Shown here: positions 1 through 7,911 of the stretch, piece after piece | How the letters are laid out: each line of letters opens with the position of its first letter | How positions within the stretch are numbered: position 1 is the stretch's first letter | Assembly: GCA_006969385.1 (NCBI GenBank) | Contig: CP030884.1 | Coordinates: 3,534,001 to 3,598,000, forward strand | Length of the DNA: 64,000 nt | Source: Planctomycetaceae bacterium | Lineage (GTDB): Bacteria > Planctomycetota > Phycisphaerae > UBA1845 > UTPLA1 | Direction of reading: 5' to 3' | The notes under the pieces: generated by a model | Told to the model about the DNA's origin: nothing | What the model saw: only the letters and a program-made list of their open reading frames with translations | Databases searched by the model: none | Made by a program: the position numbers and the translations under genes

Positions 1-96
1 TCCGCGCAGACGCGGGTGGTTCCGGCAGAGCCTGCGCCCGAGAATGTCGCGCCGGAAGCAGGTCCGGGGGCGGATTTTGCCGCCGGAATTCTATAA
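1..96 (+). CDS. C-terminal end of an unknown protein (5' truncated)
   Basis: Frame 1 is open from the window edge to a TAA at 94-96 and encodes about 31 residues rich in Ala, Pro, Glu and Gly. This looks like a disordered C-terminal tail. No domain can be recognised in so short a piece. It reads in the same direction as the following secreted protein, about 215 bases away. The remaining gap (97-310) shows no further gene. Confidence 0.45.
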   Translation, partial: SAQTRVVPAEPAPENVAPEAGPGADFAAGIL

Positions 97-310
97 CCGA
101 CAGTTGAATTTCAGCTTGCCGGTTTAGATAATAGATATCGCGAGTTTTTCGGCGGCGCAGGGTGTAGGGAAGCAGGCGCGTCAGCCACGTCCTTATCAAT
201 CATTATTGCTCATCGCTCGGGCCTGAGGCTGCACGATTCCGTTGAATTCCGGAATGGTGTGAGCTTATTGGTTTGCGTCGCCGTGCGCGACCGCACCTGA
301 GGAGGCGTTT

Positions 311-1963
311 ATGTTGCAGGCCCGACTTCAGACCGGGGCGTTTTTGTTGTTGTTTGCCGTAACGAGTTTGCTGGCCACGGCACTGTATGCTGATGGACCG
401 GCGTTGTTGCGCGAATATATTGAGATTCCCGTTGATATATCGAGTGATAGCGATCGCGATGAGCCGACCGGCGCGCCGCGCGGACTCGTTTGCCCCGGCC
501 CATTCACCGCAACGCATACGACCACGCCCTTCGATCAGGGCGGTGCATCCGTCTTCGCGCAGGGTGGTTTCCTAGAGGGCGAATGGGCGGCGGCAACCTA
601 CGTCGTTCCCGCCGATCGTTTTCCGTTGATTTTGGAAGTCGGCGAAATCTTGTTGGCCTCGCCGACCATCACGGCTCCGTCGCAAACGCAATACACCGTC
701 GGTGTTTGGCAAGGTAATCCGGCTACCGGCACGATGGTCGCACAGTTCTCGTCGAACGGTACGGATATTCCGCACGCCGATCATCCGATCGGTCAGAACG
801 TGGCGTTGCGGATTCAATTTCAGGTCGATCCCGGTGATCCGGACCAGGTCGTGATCAGCAACGATGGGAGCAATAGTTTTACCGTGGGTTTCCGCATCGA
901 TTCGCATAACAACCAGCTGTTTGGAACTTGTGGCATTGCCTGTAACGAGCCCTTGGGCCTCTTGTGTACCGGTAACAACATGATGCCCTCGACCGATACT
1001 GACGGTCAGGCGCAACCGACAAACAATTGGCTATTTGCCATTAACTGTCCCGGGCTTAGCGCGGGCTGGTATAACTTTGCACAATTGTCGGGCTTGGGCC
1101 TTACGCTGTCGGGTGACTGGATGATTCAGGCATCGTATAGATGCATCAATGAGCCGACCGGTGCGTGTTGTTTAACGGCCTCTTGCATCGAGCAGACTGA
1201 AACTGCCTGCGATGCGTTGAGTGGTCTTTTTCAGGGTGGTGGCACGGCATGTATGACCACCAACTGCCCTGTGGTGGGCGCGTGCTGTCAGGAAAATGGC
1301 GACTGTTCGCTGCAGCCGACTGCGATGGCGTGTGCGATGGCGGGCGGCACGTATCAGGGCGACTTCGTTCCCTGCGATCCAAACCCGTGCCCGCAGCCGG
1401 GTGCATGTTGTTTGACCAACGGAACCTGCCTCGACTTATCCGAAGCAACCTGCAATAGCTTGGCCTTTGACTTCCGAGGTGAAGGCACTGCGTGTGTTAA
1501 CGGCGGCTTCTGTCCGATCGGTGCGTGCTGTTTGCCGGATGGATCCTGTACCGATGGCTTGGGCGCTGACGAATGCACCGCTCTAAGTGGCACGTATCAA
1601 GGTGACGGTGCGATGTGCTTTGGTGTTACCTGTCCGCAGCCGACGGGGGCTTGCTGTGTCGCGTCGAGCGGCACTTGCATCGGTGGTCAGACGCAAGCGA
1701 ACTGCATGATTATTCCCACCGCCACTTGGGCCGGCCCGCAGAGTTTCTGCCCCGACGCATGTAACACCGACCCGTGCGATGGCGTTACGCTAGGTGATTA
1801 CAACGGCGACACGCTCATCGACGGCGACGACTTGGCGTTGTTCACCGCCGCGATGGTGAGTGGAAGCCCCAATCAGTTGGAATTGTGTGCGGGCGACTTC
1901 GATGGCAGCCAGCAACTCGATACCGGTGATATCGCCGGGATGGTCGCGACGCTCTTGCCCTAA
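311..1963 (+). CDS. Secreted cysteine-rich GACC-repeat protein with dockerin-like C-terminus
   Basis: The 550-residue product starts with a signal peptide (hydrophobic stretch about residues 10-27). The N-terminal half, to about residue 275, has no family I recognise. It is followed by five units of about 45-50 residues, each opening with GACC and carrying spaced cysteines (GACCLTASC, GACCQENGDC, GACCLTNGTC, GACCLPDGSC, GACCVASSGTC). The last about 50 residues carry two Asp-rich loops (DYNGDTLIDGDD and DFDGSQQLDTGD) resembling dockerin-type calcium-binding EF-hands. Such GACC arrays plus dockerin-like tails are familiar from secreted proteins of planctomycetes. The role is probably extracellular structure or surface attachment; no catalytic motif is visible. 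GGAGG sits just before the ATG. The gene ends at a strong hairpin terminator. Confidence 0.85.
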   Translation: MLQARLQTGAFLLLFAVTSLLATALYADGPALLREYIEIPVDISSDSDRDEPTGAPRGLVCPGPFTATHTTTPFDQGGASVFAQGGFLEGEWAAATYVVPADRFPLILEVGEILLASPTITAPSQTQYTVGVWQGNPATGTMVAQFSSNGTDIPHADHPIGQNVALRIQFQVDPGDPDQVVISNDGSNSFTVGFRIDSHNNQLFGTCGIACNEPLGLLCTGNNMMPSTDTDGQAQPTNNWLFAINCPGLSAGWYNFAQLSGLGLTLSGDWMIQASYRCINEPTGACCLTASCIEQTETACDALSGLFQGGGTACMTTNCPVVGACCQENGDCSLQPTAMACAMAGGTYQGDFVPCDPNPCPQPGACCLTNGTCLDLSEATCNSLAFDFRGEGTACVNGGFCPIGACCLPDGSCTDGLGADECTALSGTYQGDGAMCFGVTCPQPTGACCVASSGTCIGGQTQANCMIIPTATWAGPQSFCPDACNTDPCDGVTLGDYNGDTLIDGDDLALFTAAMVSGSPNQLELCAGDFDGSQQLDTGDIAGMVATLLP

Positions 1964-1990
1964 GCTCGATTACAATTGAATGTAGGAACC

Positions 1991-2027
1991 ACCGCCGCAG
2001 CCTGTTATGGGTTGCGGCGGTTTTTTT
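1991..2027 (+). terminator. Rho-independent terminator after the GACC-repeat gene
   Basis: A 9-bp perfect stem, ACCGCCGCA pairing with TGCGGCGGT, has a 13-base loop and runs into seven T residues. It lies 28 bases after the stop of the secreted protein and just before the 3' end of the convergent downstream gene. Confidence 0.85.
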
Positions 2028-2039
2028 ATGACTGGTCGA

Positions 2040-2795
2040 TCAGTGAGCGCGGGCGTAGCGATCCAGCTGATTGAGCGTCGCGCGAAAATCCTTCGGCGGT
2101 TCGGCCTCCGCGCTGACGATGTCGCCGCTTTCAGGATGCGCGAACGTGACGCGTTGCAGATGTAACGACGGTCGTTGAATGAGCGGCCGTTCGGGGCGGC
2201 GCTTGCTCTTGCGGTAACCCTTTTTAAACGACGAAAGATATAATTCGCGTCCGCCGCCGGTGAGCGGATCGACGGCCAACGGCATTTGATTGTCGCCGAG
2301 ATGCTTGCGCACTTGCAATGGTGTGCGCTGTCGCGGTGAGCATTCCAACAGCGCAAAGCCGACAAAACCGTCCAGCTTTTTCCAATCGGTCTGATGCTCG
2401 TCGTAATCACCGACGCCGAACAAGCCGCTATCGCGCACGGCGCGGTCGTCGATCTTTGATTGCAACACGCCTTCTTCGGTGAACATCGAAATACCGACAA
2501 TGCACTGATAATAGACGCGGGCATCGCCGTTATCGAAAGCCGATACGAGCTTTTCCGCGATCGATTCGCTGCGCGCATACAGCGCGAGCCCACTGACTTC
2601 CATCTCAAGCGGGTATATCTGATGCAAATCGCCCGGTTCGCCGTCAAACATGTCAAACACGCCCGGCACATCGAAGATACCCTCGCGCGGCCAGACGCCG
2701 GCGGGCTTATTGACGAGCACCATGGCGTCGTCGGTATGAACGATCTCGGGCTTCGCCGGTTTGGGGGCGCGATGTTGCGCGGATGTCGGTTTCAT
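2040..2795 (-). CDS. RluA-family pseudouridine synthase-like protein with altered catalytic site
   Basis: The 251-residue product matches the RluA fold. An N-terminal strand reads VLVNKPAGVWP (residues 26-36, compare VVNKPAG). The active-site region is YPLEMEVSGL, and a late motif QRTPLQVRKHL corresponds to GRTHQIRVHL. RluA-type enzymes isomerise uridine to pseudouridine in rRNA or tRNA using the Asp of HRLD. Here that position is Glu (residue 64, codon GAG), and the preceding HR is YP. The protein may be a divergent or inactive family member, or may bind RNA without catalysis. It has no S4 domain. It is convergent with the GACC-repeat gene. Confidence 0.7.
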   Translation of the reverse strand: MKPTSAQHRAPKPAKPEIVHTDDAMVLVNKPAGVWPREGIFDVPGVFDMFDGEPGDLHQIYPLEMEVSGLALYARSESIAEKLVSAFDNGDARVYYQCIVGISMFTEEGVLQSKIDDRAVRDSGLFGVGDYDEHQTDWKKLDGFVGFALLECSPRQRTPLQVRKHLGDNQMPLAVDPLTGGGRELYLSSFKKGYRKSKRRPERPLIQRPSLHLQRVTFAHPESGDIVSAEAEPPKDFRATLNQLDRYARAH

Positions 2796-2901
2796 AAAGA
2801 TGTTTTGCTTCAGTCTAAGTGTGTTGCGAAAAGTTGCATTACTCGAGGCGATCTTAAATCACTTCACGAATGACTGCGACCTTGGATAGTTGTTTAGCCT
2901 C

Positions 2902-2929
2902 CACCGGCTACTAGCCGGTGTCACAGCGC
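2902..2929 (+). repeat. Palindromic repeat, CACCGG family, copy 1
   Basis: The palindrome CACCGGCTACTAGCCGGTG is followed by TCACAGCGC. The same plan, a CACCGG/CCGGTG palindrome then (T/C)CACAGCGC, recurs at 16746-16773 (reverse), 18274-18301 and 18545-18572. A degenerate relative is found at about 52905-52960. Confidence 0.6.
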
Positions 2930-2956
2930 AACCGTCGTTCTTAGTGGTGAACAGGT

Positions 2957-3898
2957 CTAGCGTTCGTACGCCACGCGCTCCGGAATCTTGGGAATCACGT
3001 GTACGTATCGAAGTTCGCTCTTATCGATCATCGGCTCTACAAGCACATTGTAGATCAAGCGATGCTCGGGTTCGCGGCTGATATCGATGATGCGCCCGAC
3101 TGCAATGGGCAAGGGAAAGCCAAGCCCATTGTCCGGTGCCGTCACGACGATATCGCCCAACCTAAGTCGAGGGATATCGCTTTCGGTTGCGTCGGTATCG
3201 ATATCACCATAGCGCACATTCTCGATGATCATGCGCCCGTGCCCGGCACCCGATAGCGAATACTCGTAAGGCATGCTGACCGATTCTCCGTCGCGCACGC
3301 CGACGACGCGAACGCTGATGGGGGGCGACTCGGTATCGGTGAGCAACCGTACGCGCGACACGTAGGGCGATACAAACTCAATGCGCCCCAGCAAGACTTC
3401 CTGCGCGATGACGGCTTCACCGCCGCCGATGACCGGCGCCGTCTCGCTGCCGCGATCGAGGAACAACTTGCTAACCACCCAGTCCTTGCGGCTGACACCG
3501 AGTTCGGCACCGCGTTCGATGACGGCGGCGTCGCGCTCGGCGGCGATATCCCACGCGACCACGTGCGCCTTGAGCGCCGCAGGCACGCCCAAATCGCGCA
3601 CGACTTGTAACTGTTGTAACTCGCTGCGCAATTGCTCCACCTGCATCGTGCGCGCGGCGACGATGCGCTGCAGCGCGATCAGTTGGTCATCGTTTTGAGG
3701 CGTGGCAACTTCATCGGGCAGGGCTTGGCGCGCCTGAAAGGTCAGAAAGCGAGCGATATCCTGCAACGGCGTCAGCAGTTGGGTCGTGTGCTTGGGGTAG
3801 TTCGCCGCCCGCGCCGGCAGCAGCATGGCCAGCACCGACAGCAGGAACAAACACCAAAAGACGGACCGTTTGGTAGGTCGAAAGTTTGTCCAGTACAT
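2957..3898 (-). CDS. mreC: MreC-like rod-shape / cell-wall scaffold protein
   Basis: The 313-residue product has an N-terminal membrane anchor (about residues 12-30), then a coiled-coil stretch (about 70-100, QLRSELQQLQ). A beta-rich region follows with the MreC pattern: an IERGAELGVSRKD element, LLGRIEFVSPYVSRVRLLTD (compare GLVGRV..TSRVLLITD), then variable sequence. MreC links MreB to cell-wall synthases in the periplasm. No mreB or mreD neighbour is seen. The gene is divergent from the acyltransferase, with a 379-base gap between. The family match rests on pattern reading rather than a search. Confidence 0.65.
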   Translation of the reverse strand: MYWTNFRPTKRSVFWCLFLLSVLAMLLPARAANYPKHTTQLLTPLQDIARFLTFQARQALPDEVATPQNDDQLIALQRIVAARTMQVEQLRSELQQLQVVRDLGVPAALKAHVVAWDIAAERDAAVIERGAELGVSRKDWVVSKLFLDRGSETAPVIGGGEAVIAQEVLLGRIEFVSPYVSRVRLLTDTESPPISVRVVGVRDGESVSMPYEYSLSGAGHGRMIIENVRYGDIDTDATESDIPRLRLGDIVVTAPDNGLGFPLPIAVGRIIDISREPEHRLIYNVLVEPMIDKSELRYVHVIPKIPERVAYER

Positions 3899-4277
3899 CG
3901 CACGTATCTTAATGAAGTCGTGCCGGGCCGAAAGATTCCGGTAAAGACACTGTTAATGCCCCGACCAAGTTTTCACTGCCACGACGCGACGGTCGCTCGT
4001 GCCGCATAGCGAAGCGGTGCCGATTGTAACGACTGGCGAAGTTGTGTGATTGTAACTCCTTTTTTGACAATAGTTTGCGGGTATTGCATAGTTTCACTGA
4101 ACGGGCTGAGCAAGGAAGCAACCAGCCACACACGACCGTCCCGCTTTTTTGTGGACCGGGGAGATCGGGAGCCGCCACCCGCATCTCCCCACTTTTCTTT
4201 TTACGCATTTGGCGATTCGCAGTTCGTGGGGCGGTAACCCGCTTGCACTTGGCGCGAGTTCGTTAGAATCCCGCGTG
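3899..4277. other. Divergent intergenic region between mreC-like gene and acyltransferase gene
   Basis: This 379-base region separates two divergent starts. It contains one plausible sigma-70-type promoter toward the acyltransferase (4064-4092). The reading frame of the acyltransferase stays open back to 4149, but no initiation signal supports that longer form. No other gene is seen. Confidence 0.4.
4064..4092 (+). promoter_or_regulatory. Candidate sigma-70-type promoter for the acyltransferase gene
   Basis: A perfect TTGACA at 4064-4069 is followed, after 17 bases, by CATAGT at 4087-4092 (four of six matches to TATAAT). It lies about 185 bases before the start codon. This is pattern only. 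Confidence 0.3.
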
Positions 4278-5270
4278 ATGAAGCAGCGTCTTAAAAATGC
4301 CCTCGGCTATTCGGCCTACCTTGGCATCCGCTCTGTCAGTTTTGTCTGTTGGCTCTTTCCGCCGCAGGCGGCGATAGCGTTTGCGTATGGCTTGGGCAAT
4401 TTCTGGTTTTCGTTTCCGCATCATCCGTGGGCCGTCTGGCTGGCCGATCTCACCAAGGTGGGGCGCAAGCTGAAGGGCCGCTTTCAAGCGCATCGCCTGC
4501 GCGCCGAAGAACACATCCGCTACGGCTATCCCGATTTGCCCGACGAACAGATCAGCGCGATTGCGCGCGGCAGCATGCAGCAACTTTGTTTGATGGTGAT
4601 CGAACTCATTATGACGCCACGCTTGATCACGCGCTGGGCATGGCACGATTACGTGAGCCTGCGCAATTTGGGCGATGCCATTCGCGTGCTTAGCCAAAAG
4701 AAGAAGGGCTGCATTCTGATCACCGGCCATTACGGCAATATCGAAGTGCTCGGCACCACGCTCGCGATGATCGGATTCGACATGACGGCCGTGATGCGAC
4801 CGTTGGATAGCCCGTATATCAACAAGCTGCTCAAGAATCGTCGCCGCTTTAGTGGTTTGAAATTGCTCGATAAGAAGGGGGCCACGATCCACGCGCCGGA
4901 GATTCTGCAATCGGGCGGGGCGTTGGCTTTTATCGCCGATCAAAACGCCGGCCGCAAAGGAGTATTCGTTGACTTCTTCGGGCGCAAGGCCTCGACGTAT
5001 AAATCGATTGCGTTGTTGGCGATGCAATTCGAAGTGCCCGTCGTCGTCGGTTGCGCCCGTCGTACGGGTAAGTGGTTCAACTACGAGATGCATGTGAACC
5101 GCGTGATTTTGCCGGAGGAATGGGCGGACAAGGACGACCCGTTGCTGTGGATCACCGAGGAATATACGACGGCGTTGGAAGGCTTGATCCGCGAAGCGCC
5201 GGAGCAATACCTTTGGATTCACCGCCGCTGGAAAACGCGGCCGAAAGGCGAAGTCGCCGACGCGGCGTAG
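4278..5270 (+). CDS. Lysophospholipid/lauroyl acyltransferase (LpxL/HtrB family)
   Basis: The 330-residue product begins MKQRLKNALGYSAYLGIRSV. The HX4E acyltransferase motif appears in GHYGNIEVLG (near residue 153). A second conserved block, FIADQNAGRKGVFVDFFGRKAST, matches the family pattern of a D-Q/N pair before a FFG segment, and a late WIHRRWKTRP is characteristic of LpxL-type enzymes. These transfer an acyl chain to lipid A or related lipids at the inner membrane, which suggests an outer membrane. The start at 4278 was preferred over 4149 because the first 43 residues of the longer form have no family similarity. Confidence 0.85.
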   Translation: MKQRLKNALGYSAYLGIRSVSFVCWLFPPQAAIAFAYGLGNFWFSFPHHPWAVWLADLTKVGRKLKGRFQAHRLRAEEHIRYGYPDLPDEQISAIARGSMQQLCLMVIELIMTPRLITRWAWHDYVSLRNLGDAIRVLSQKKKGCILITGHYGNIEVLGTTLAMIGFDMTAVMRPLDSPYINKLLKNRRRFSGLKLLDKKGATIHAPEILQSGGALAFIADQNAGRKGVFVDFFGRKASTYKSIALLAMQFEVPVVVGCARRTGKWFNYEMHVNRVILPEEWADKDDPLLWITEEYTTALEGLIREAPEQYLWIHRRWKTRPKGEVADAA

Positions 5271-5728
5271 CCATGAATGGGTGCCGCTCTATCGCGTGCC
5301 CCAGCCCTTGCAGGGCTGGGGGACAACGACGAAGCACGCGAACGCTACACCATCGGGTGCCCCTGCCCTTCCAGGGCTGGGGGACTACCAAACTCCAGCA
5401 CGGAGGTATCTTTCTAACGAAGCTTCTACGATATGCAAAGTCATGATGCGGCAGAATTGGAATCTGGAATTGTCGCATGATCGAGGCGTTACTTTGGTTA
5501 CGTCGCCGCGGGGACGCGGCGGCTCCGAGTGGCGTTTCCATCTATGCAATCAGCATGCGGCGTTATCCTCTGGGGCTGGGGAACGATTGCCACCGTGACG
5601 CTTGGGTGCCCCTGCCCCGCTGGGGCTGGGGGACAAAACCCACCGTGACGACCTGCGTCGCAAGCCCTATCATCCGAATGAAACGTAGTAACCCGTTCGA
5701 TTGAACCGCAAGCACCCGAGAGGTCACT
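5271..5728. other. Repeat-rich intergenic region
   Basis: This 458-base region is without a convincing gene. It holds three copies of the GTGCC...GGGGGAC palindromic repeat and a partial fourth. Short open frames here are mutually overlapping and built from the repeats. Confidence 0.6.
5296..5634 (+). repeat. Cluster of GTGCCCC(A/T)GCCC...GGGCTGGGGGAC palindromic repeats
   Basis: Three clear copies lie at 5296-5324, 5357-5385 and 5606-5634, each about 29 bases with a G/C palindrome (CCAGCCC/GGGCTGG in the first, CCTGCCC/GGGCTGG or CCCGCTGGGG variants in the others). A partial copy is near 5571-5585, where the GGGGCTGGGG half is visible. A reverse copy occurs at 16712-16740. Confidence 0.7.
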
Positions 5729-6325
5729 ATGGCGGACGCATCCCGCATCGAAAAGTTTCAACAACTCGTCGCAGCCGACCCCAACGATGAACTCGCACAA
5801 TTCAGCCTTGGCAACGCCTTGTTCGAAGCCGAGCGTTTCGAAGAGGCCGGTCCGTGCTTTCAAAAGGTGCTTGCCATCAACACGCGCAACTCGAAGGCGT
5901 ACGAGATGCTGGGTCGCGTGCAGATGAAGACCGGCCATAACGACTTGGCCGTGCAAACGCTGATCAACGGCTATCGCAACGCCGATCGCGCGGGCGACGT
6001 CAAACCGAAAGAGGCGATGGGCGAATTGCTAAAAGAACTCGGCGAAGAACCGCCCGCGCCGGCCAAGGCCGCCGCCGCCGCGGGCGTTGCCGCCGACGGC
6101 ACGTTTACTTGTCGCCGCTGCAGCGGCAACGGTCCCAAGCTTGCGAAGCAACCGTTCAAAGGTGAGCTCGGTGAGACCATTTACGATACGGTCTGCCAAA
6201 GCTGCTGGACCGAATGGGTGGGCCAGGGCACCAAGGTGATCAACGAACTGCGCCTGCCGATGTACGACCCGAAAGCGCAAGAGCTTTACGACGGTCATAT
6301 GAAAGAGTTTTTGTTGATTGAGTAG
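5729..6325 (+). CDS. TPR domain fused to a YggX-like Fe(2+)-trafficking domain with paired CXXC motifs
   Basis: The 198-residue product has two tetratricopeptide units (about residues 20-85), an Ala-rich linker (about 107-123), then a C-terminal domain closely following YggX. That domain includes KQPFKGELGETIYDTV, WTEWVGQGTKVINELRL and DPKAQELYDGHMKEFLL, compared with the family pattern PFPGELG..IY, W.EWL..QT.LINE.RL and DP.AR..L...M..FLF. YggX is linked to iron trafficking and protection of Fe-S clusters from oxidation. Added here are CRRC (128-131) and CQSC (156-159), a possible four-cysteine metal site; classical YggX has a single cysteine near its N-terminus. GAGAGGT precedes the ATG. Confidence 0.8.
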   Translation: MADASRIEKFQQLVAADPNDELAQFSLGNALFEAERFEEAGPCFQKVLAINTRNSKAYEMLGRVQMKTGHNDLAVQTLINGYRNADRAGDVKPKEAMGELLKELGEEPPAPAKAAAAAGVAADGTFTCRRCSGNGPKLAKQPFKGELGETIYDTVCQSCWTEWVGQGTKVINELRLPMYDPKAQELYDGHMKEFLLIE

Positions 6326-6419
6326 GGCCTGGTACTCACTCTCCGTTGCAGGGAGAGGGTTAGAGTCAGGGTTTATTCACGCACTGATATGGGCGTGGTG
6401 AGCTGGTTGGGATGAGGAG

Positions 6420-6453
6420 GTAGGGTGGGTTGTACTCAACCCACCGAAACACC
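6420..6453 (+). repeat. REP-type palindrome, left copy flanking RAYT
   Basis: GTAG (6420-6423) is followed by the palindrome GGTGGGTTG-TACT-CAACCCACC and the conserved tail GAAACACC. Confidence 0.75.
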
Positions 6454-6487
6454 TCGCAATCAACGCCATACCAAACCCATATCTCAA

Positions 6488-7060
6488 TCACTCACCAACC
6501 CACTCCACAACCTCGTCAAAATTCGGCGGCTTTGATGCCGCCTTACAAACACAACCCCAATCCGGCTCATACAATTTCTCTCGTACAAATCGTGCAAAAC
6601 TCGAAAATTCCCATTGATGCGGGCAACGGACATGGCCATGTCGCACGGGGTTGTAATGAATGTAATCGCAGAGCTTGATGTATGCCGCCTCGTCGCGTAC
6701 CTGATGCTCCCACAACCGTCGCTGCCAAACACCGCGTTCGCCTCGGCTTTGTTTTGATGCACTGCGCCCCGCTTCGCTACCGCCGCCGCGCAGATAGGCC
6801 CGCGTCGCCCGCGTTTTGATCAGCCGCCATCGCGTCGAGAAATCCGCATCACCTTCGGGCATTGTCATGATGCAATGCAAATGATCGGGTAGCAAAACGA
6901 TGGCATTCAAAACGAACGGTCGCTCGCGTCGTGTTAAATTGATCGCACGATGCAGGGCGTCGCGCATTGATGGCGAGGTCAAGATCGGCCGCCGTCGTTC
7001 CGCAACGAGTGTAAAGAAAAACGTGCCGCCCGGCACAAACGCTCGCGTATAATTCGGCAT
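6488..7060 (-). CDS. REP-associated tyrosine transposase (RAYT, IS200/IS605-like Y1 family)
   Basis: The 190-residue product shows the Y1 transposase pattern. It opens MPNYTRAFVPGGTFFFTL, has the HUH metal motif in VLLPDHLHCIMTMPEGD, and a late helix YIKLCDYIHYNPVRHGHV with the candidate catalytic tyrosine. RAYTs are single-domain HUH nucleases that process REP palindromes; they are usually single-copy and not flanked by classical IS ends. Here the gene is enclosed by inverted REP copies, which supports the assignment. The length is normal for the family and the frame is intact, so it may be functional. Confidence 0.9.
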   Translation of the reverse strand: MPNYTRAFVPGGTFFFTLVAERRRPILTSPSMRDALHRAINLTRRERPFVLNAIVLLPDHLHCIMTMPEGDADFSTRWRLIKTRATRAYLRGGGSEAGRSASKQSRGERGVWQRRLWEHQVRDEAAYIKLCDYIHYNPVRHGHVRCPHQWEFSSFARFVREKLYEPDWGCVCKAASKPPNFDEVVEWVGE

Positions 7061-7119
7061 GCCGGTAGATTAACGAAAGCGACCGAAGGGATCGAGGTCG
7101 CTCGCTGACCAACGTTGAC

Positions 7120-7155
7120 GGTGTTTCGGTGGGTCGAGTACGACCCACCCTACGG
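7120..7155 (-). repeat. REP-type palindrome, right copy flanking RAYT
   Basis: This is the reverse orientation of the left copy. GGTGTTTC precedes the palindrome GGTGGGTCG-AGTA-CGACCCACC, followed by CTAC (GTAG on the minus strand) at 7150-7153. Confidence 0.75.
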
Positions 7156-7293
7156 CTTGAATTTCTCGCGGTGTTGATTAGGGATGTATCGACGATTCGC
7201 CAATCAGAATCGAGACCCCAGGTTGGAGTACCAACCCGGGGCACCCGGCTTAGGATGTAGCCGGCGCCTCAATCGGCGTCGGAGTTGATCAAC

Positions 7294-7673
7294 ATGGACG
7301 TTAATGAAATTGCATTTTCAGACGGCTCGATAGAGGCTGTGTCCAGCAATCGGAGTTTCTGCGACGTATTGTTCGTCGACTGGCGGGGAGTGAAATGGCG
7401 ACTTCGTTTTGAAGATGTCCTAGCAATCGAAAATCTGAGCATCGAGGGAGAAGATCTCGGGGGTTAGAAATTGGACAAGATGATGCCTATGTTTCGCGCA
7501 TCCGACAACTGGTAGGCGAACCGGTGTTAAGCGTTACGGTATTTGATTTCTATTGTGCGTGGGATAATGACTCACCACGCCTGCGAGTGGTTGCTTCAAG
7601 TTGCAAGGCTGAAGAAATAATGGGAAGTGATACAGCAGGTGAAGGGAATGACCAAAACGATGGGGAAAGCTAA
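7294..7673 (+). pseudogene. Small hypothetical gene with a single-base frameshift
   Basis: An open frame from ATG 7294 (or 7285) reads MDVNEIAFSDGSIEAVSS and stops at 7465-7467. Just downstream, another frame stays open to TAA 7671-7673 and reads EIGQDDAYVSRIRQLVGEP and onward. Adding one G to the G5 run at 7459-7463 joins both into one 126-residue protein. The joined protein is acidic, without signal peptide, and of unknown family. It could be a decayed gene or an error in the sequence. It lies between REP copies. Confidence 0.5.
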
Positions 7674-7686
7674 GGTAGGCGCCACA

Positions 7687-7722
7687 AGTGTTTCGGTGGG
7701 TTGAGTACAACCCACCCTACGG
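7687..7722 (-). repeat. REP-type palindrome, third copy
   Basis: The palindrome GGTGGGTTG-AGTA-CAACCCACC occupies 7695-7716, followed by CTAC. It is preceded by GTGTTTC, as in the RAYT-flanking copies. Confidence 0.7.
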
Positions 7723-7794
7723 CGGACCGCGGGGTCATCATGAATTTGCGAGTCGGTTTAATAATTCGGTGATCGTGTGTCGATGAAGATCGTC

Positions 7795-7830
7795 GGTGTT
7801 TCGGTGGGTTGAGTACAACCCACCCTACGG
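7795..7830 (-). repeat. REP-type palindrome, fourth copy
   Basis: GGTGTTTC precedes the palindrome at 7803-7824 and CTAC at 7825-7828. It is identical in the core to the copy at 7687. Confidence 0.7.
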
Positions 7831-7838
7831 TTGCTAAG

Positions 7839-7909
7839 ACCCTCACCCCGGCCCTCTCCCTGCAATGGAGAGGGAGTAGATGTCACCCACATCTTTAATG
7901 TGGATGGCG
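7839..7909 (+). repeat. CCCTCACCCC repeat, copy at 3' end of the glutaminase gene
   Basis: ACCCTCACCCC is followed by a hairpin CCCTCTCC/GGAGAGGG, GAGTAGA(T/C)GT, CACCCACAT and AATGTGGATGGCG. A near-identical copy lies at 22868-22938, a reverse copy at 41808-41878, and partial copies at about 50238-50288 and 6340-6372. This one abuts the stop of the minus-strand glutaminase. Confidence 0.7.
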
Positions 7910-7911
7910 TA

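Larger units (their letters stand above)
6420..7155 (-). mobile_element. RAYT transposase gene bracketed by inverted REP-type palindromes
   Basis: The transposase gene lies between an inverted pair of one repeat: GTAG then palindrome GGTGGGTTG/CAACCCACC and GAAACACC at 6420-6453, and its reverse complement at 7120-7155 (two base differences in the palindrome). Two more copies lie at 7687-7722 and 7795-7830. The GTAG head directly beside a hairpin is the known hallmark of REP elements handled by RAYT transposases. The limits given are simply the outer edges of the two repeats. Confidence 0.7.

Noticed and set aside
4263..5222. Open frame of 319 codons on the minus strand
   Set aside because: It lies antisense to the well-supported LpxL-type acyltransferase gene and has no recognisable domain.
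5281..5704. Short overlapping open frames between the acyltransferase and the TPR-YggX gene
   Set aside because: They are translations of the G/C-rich palindromic repeats in several frames and have no start signals.
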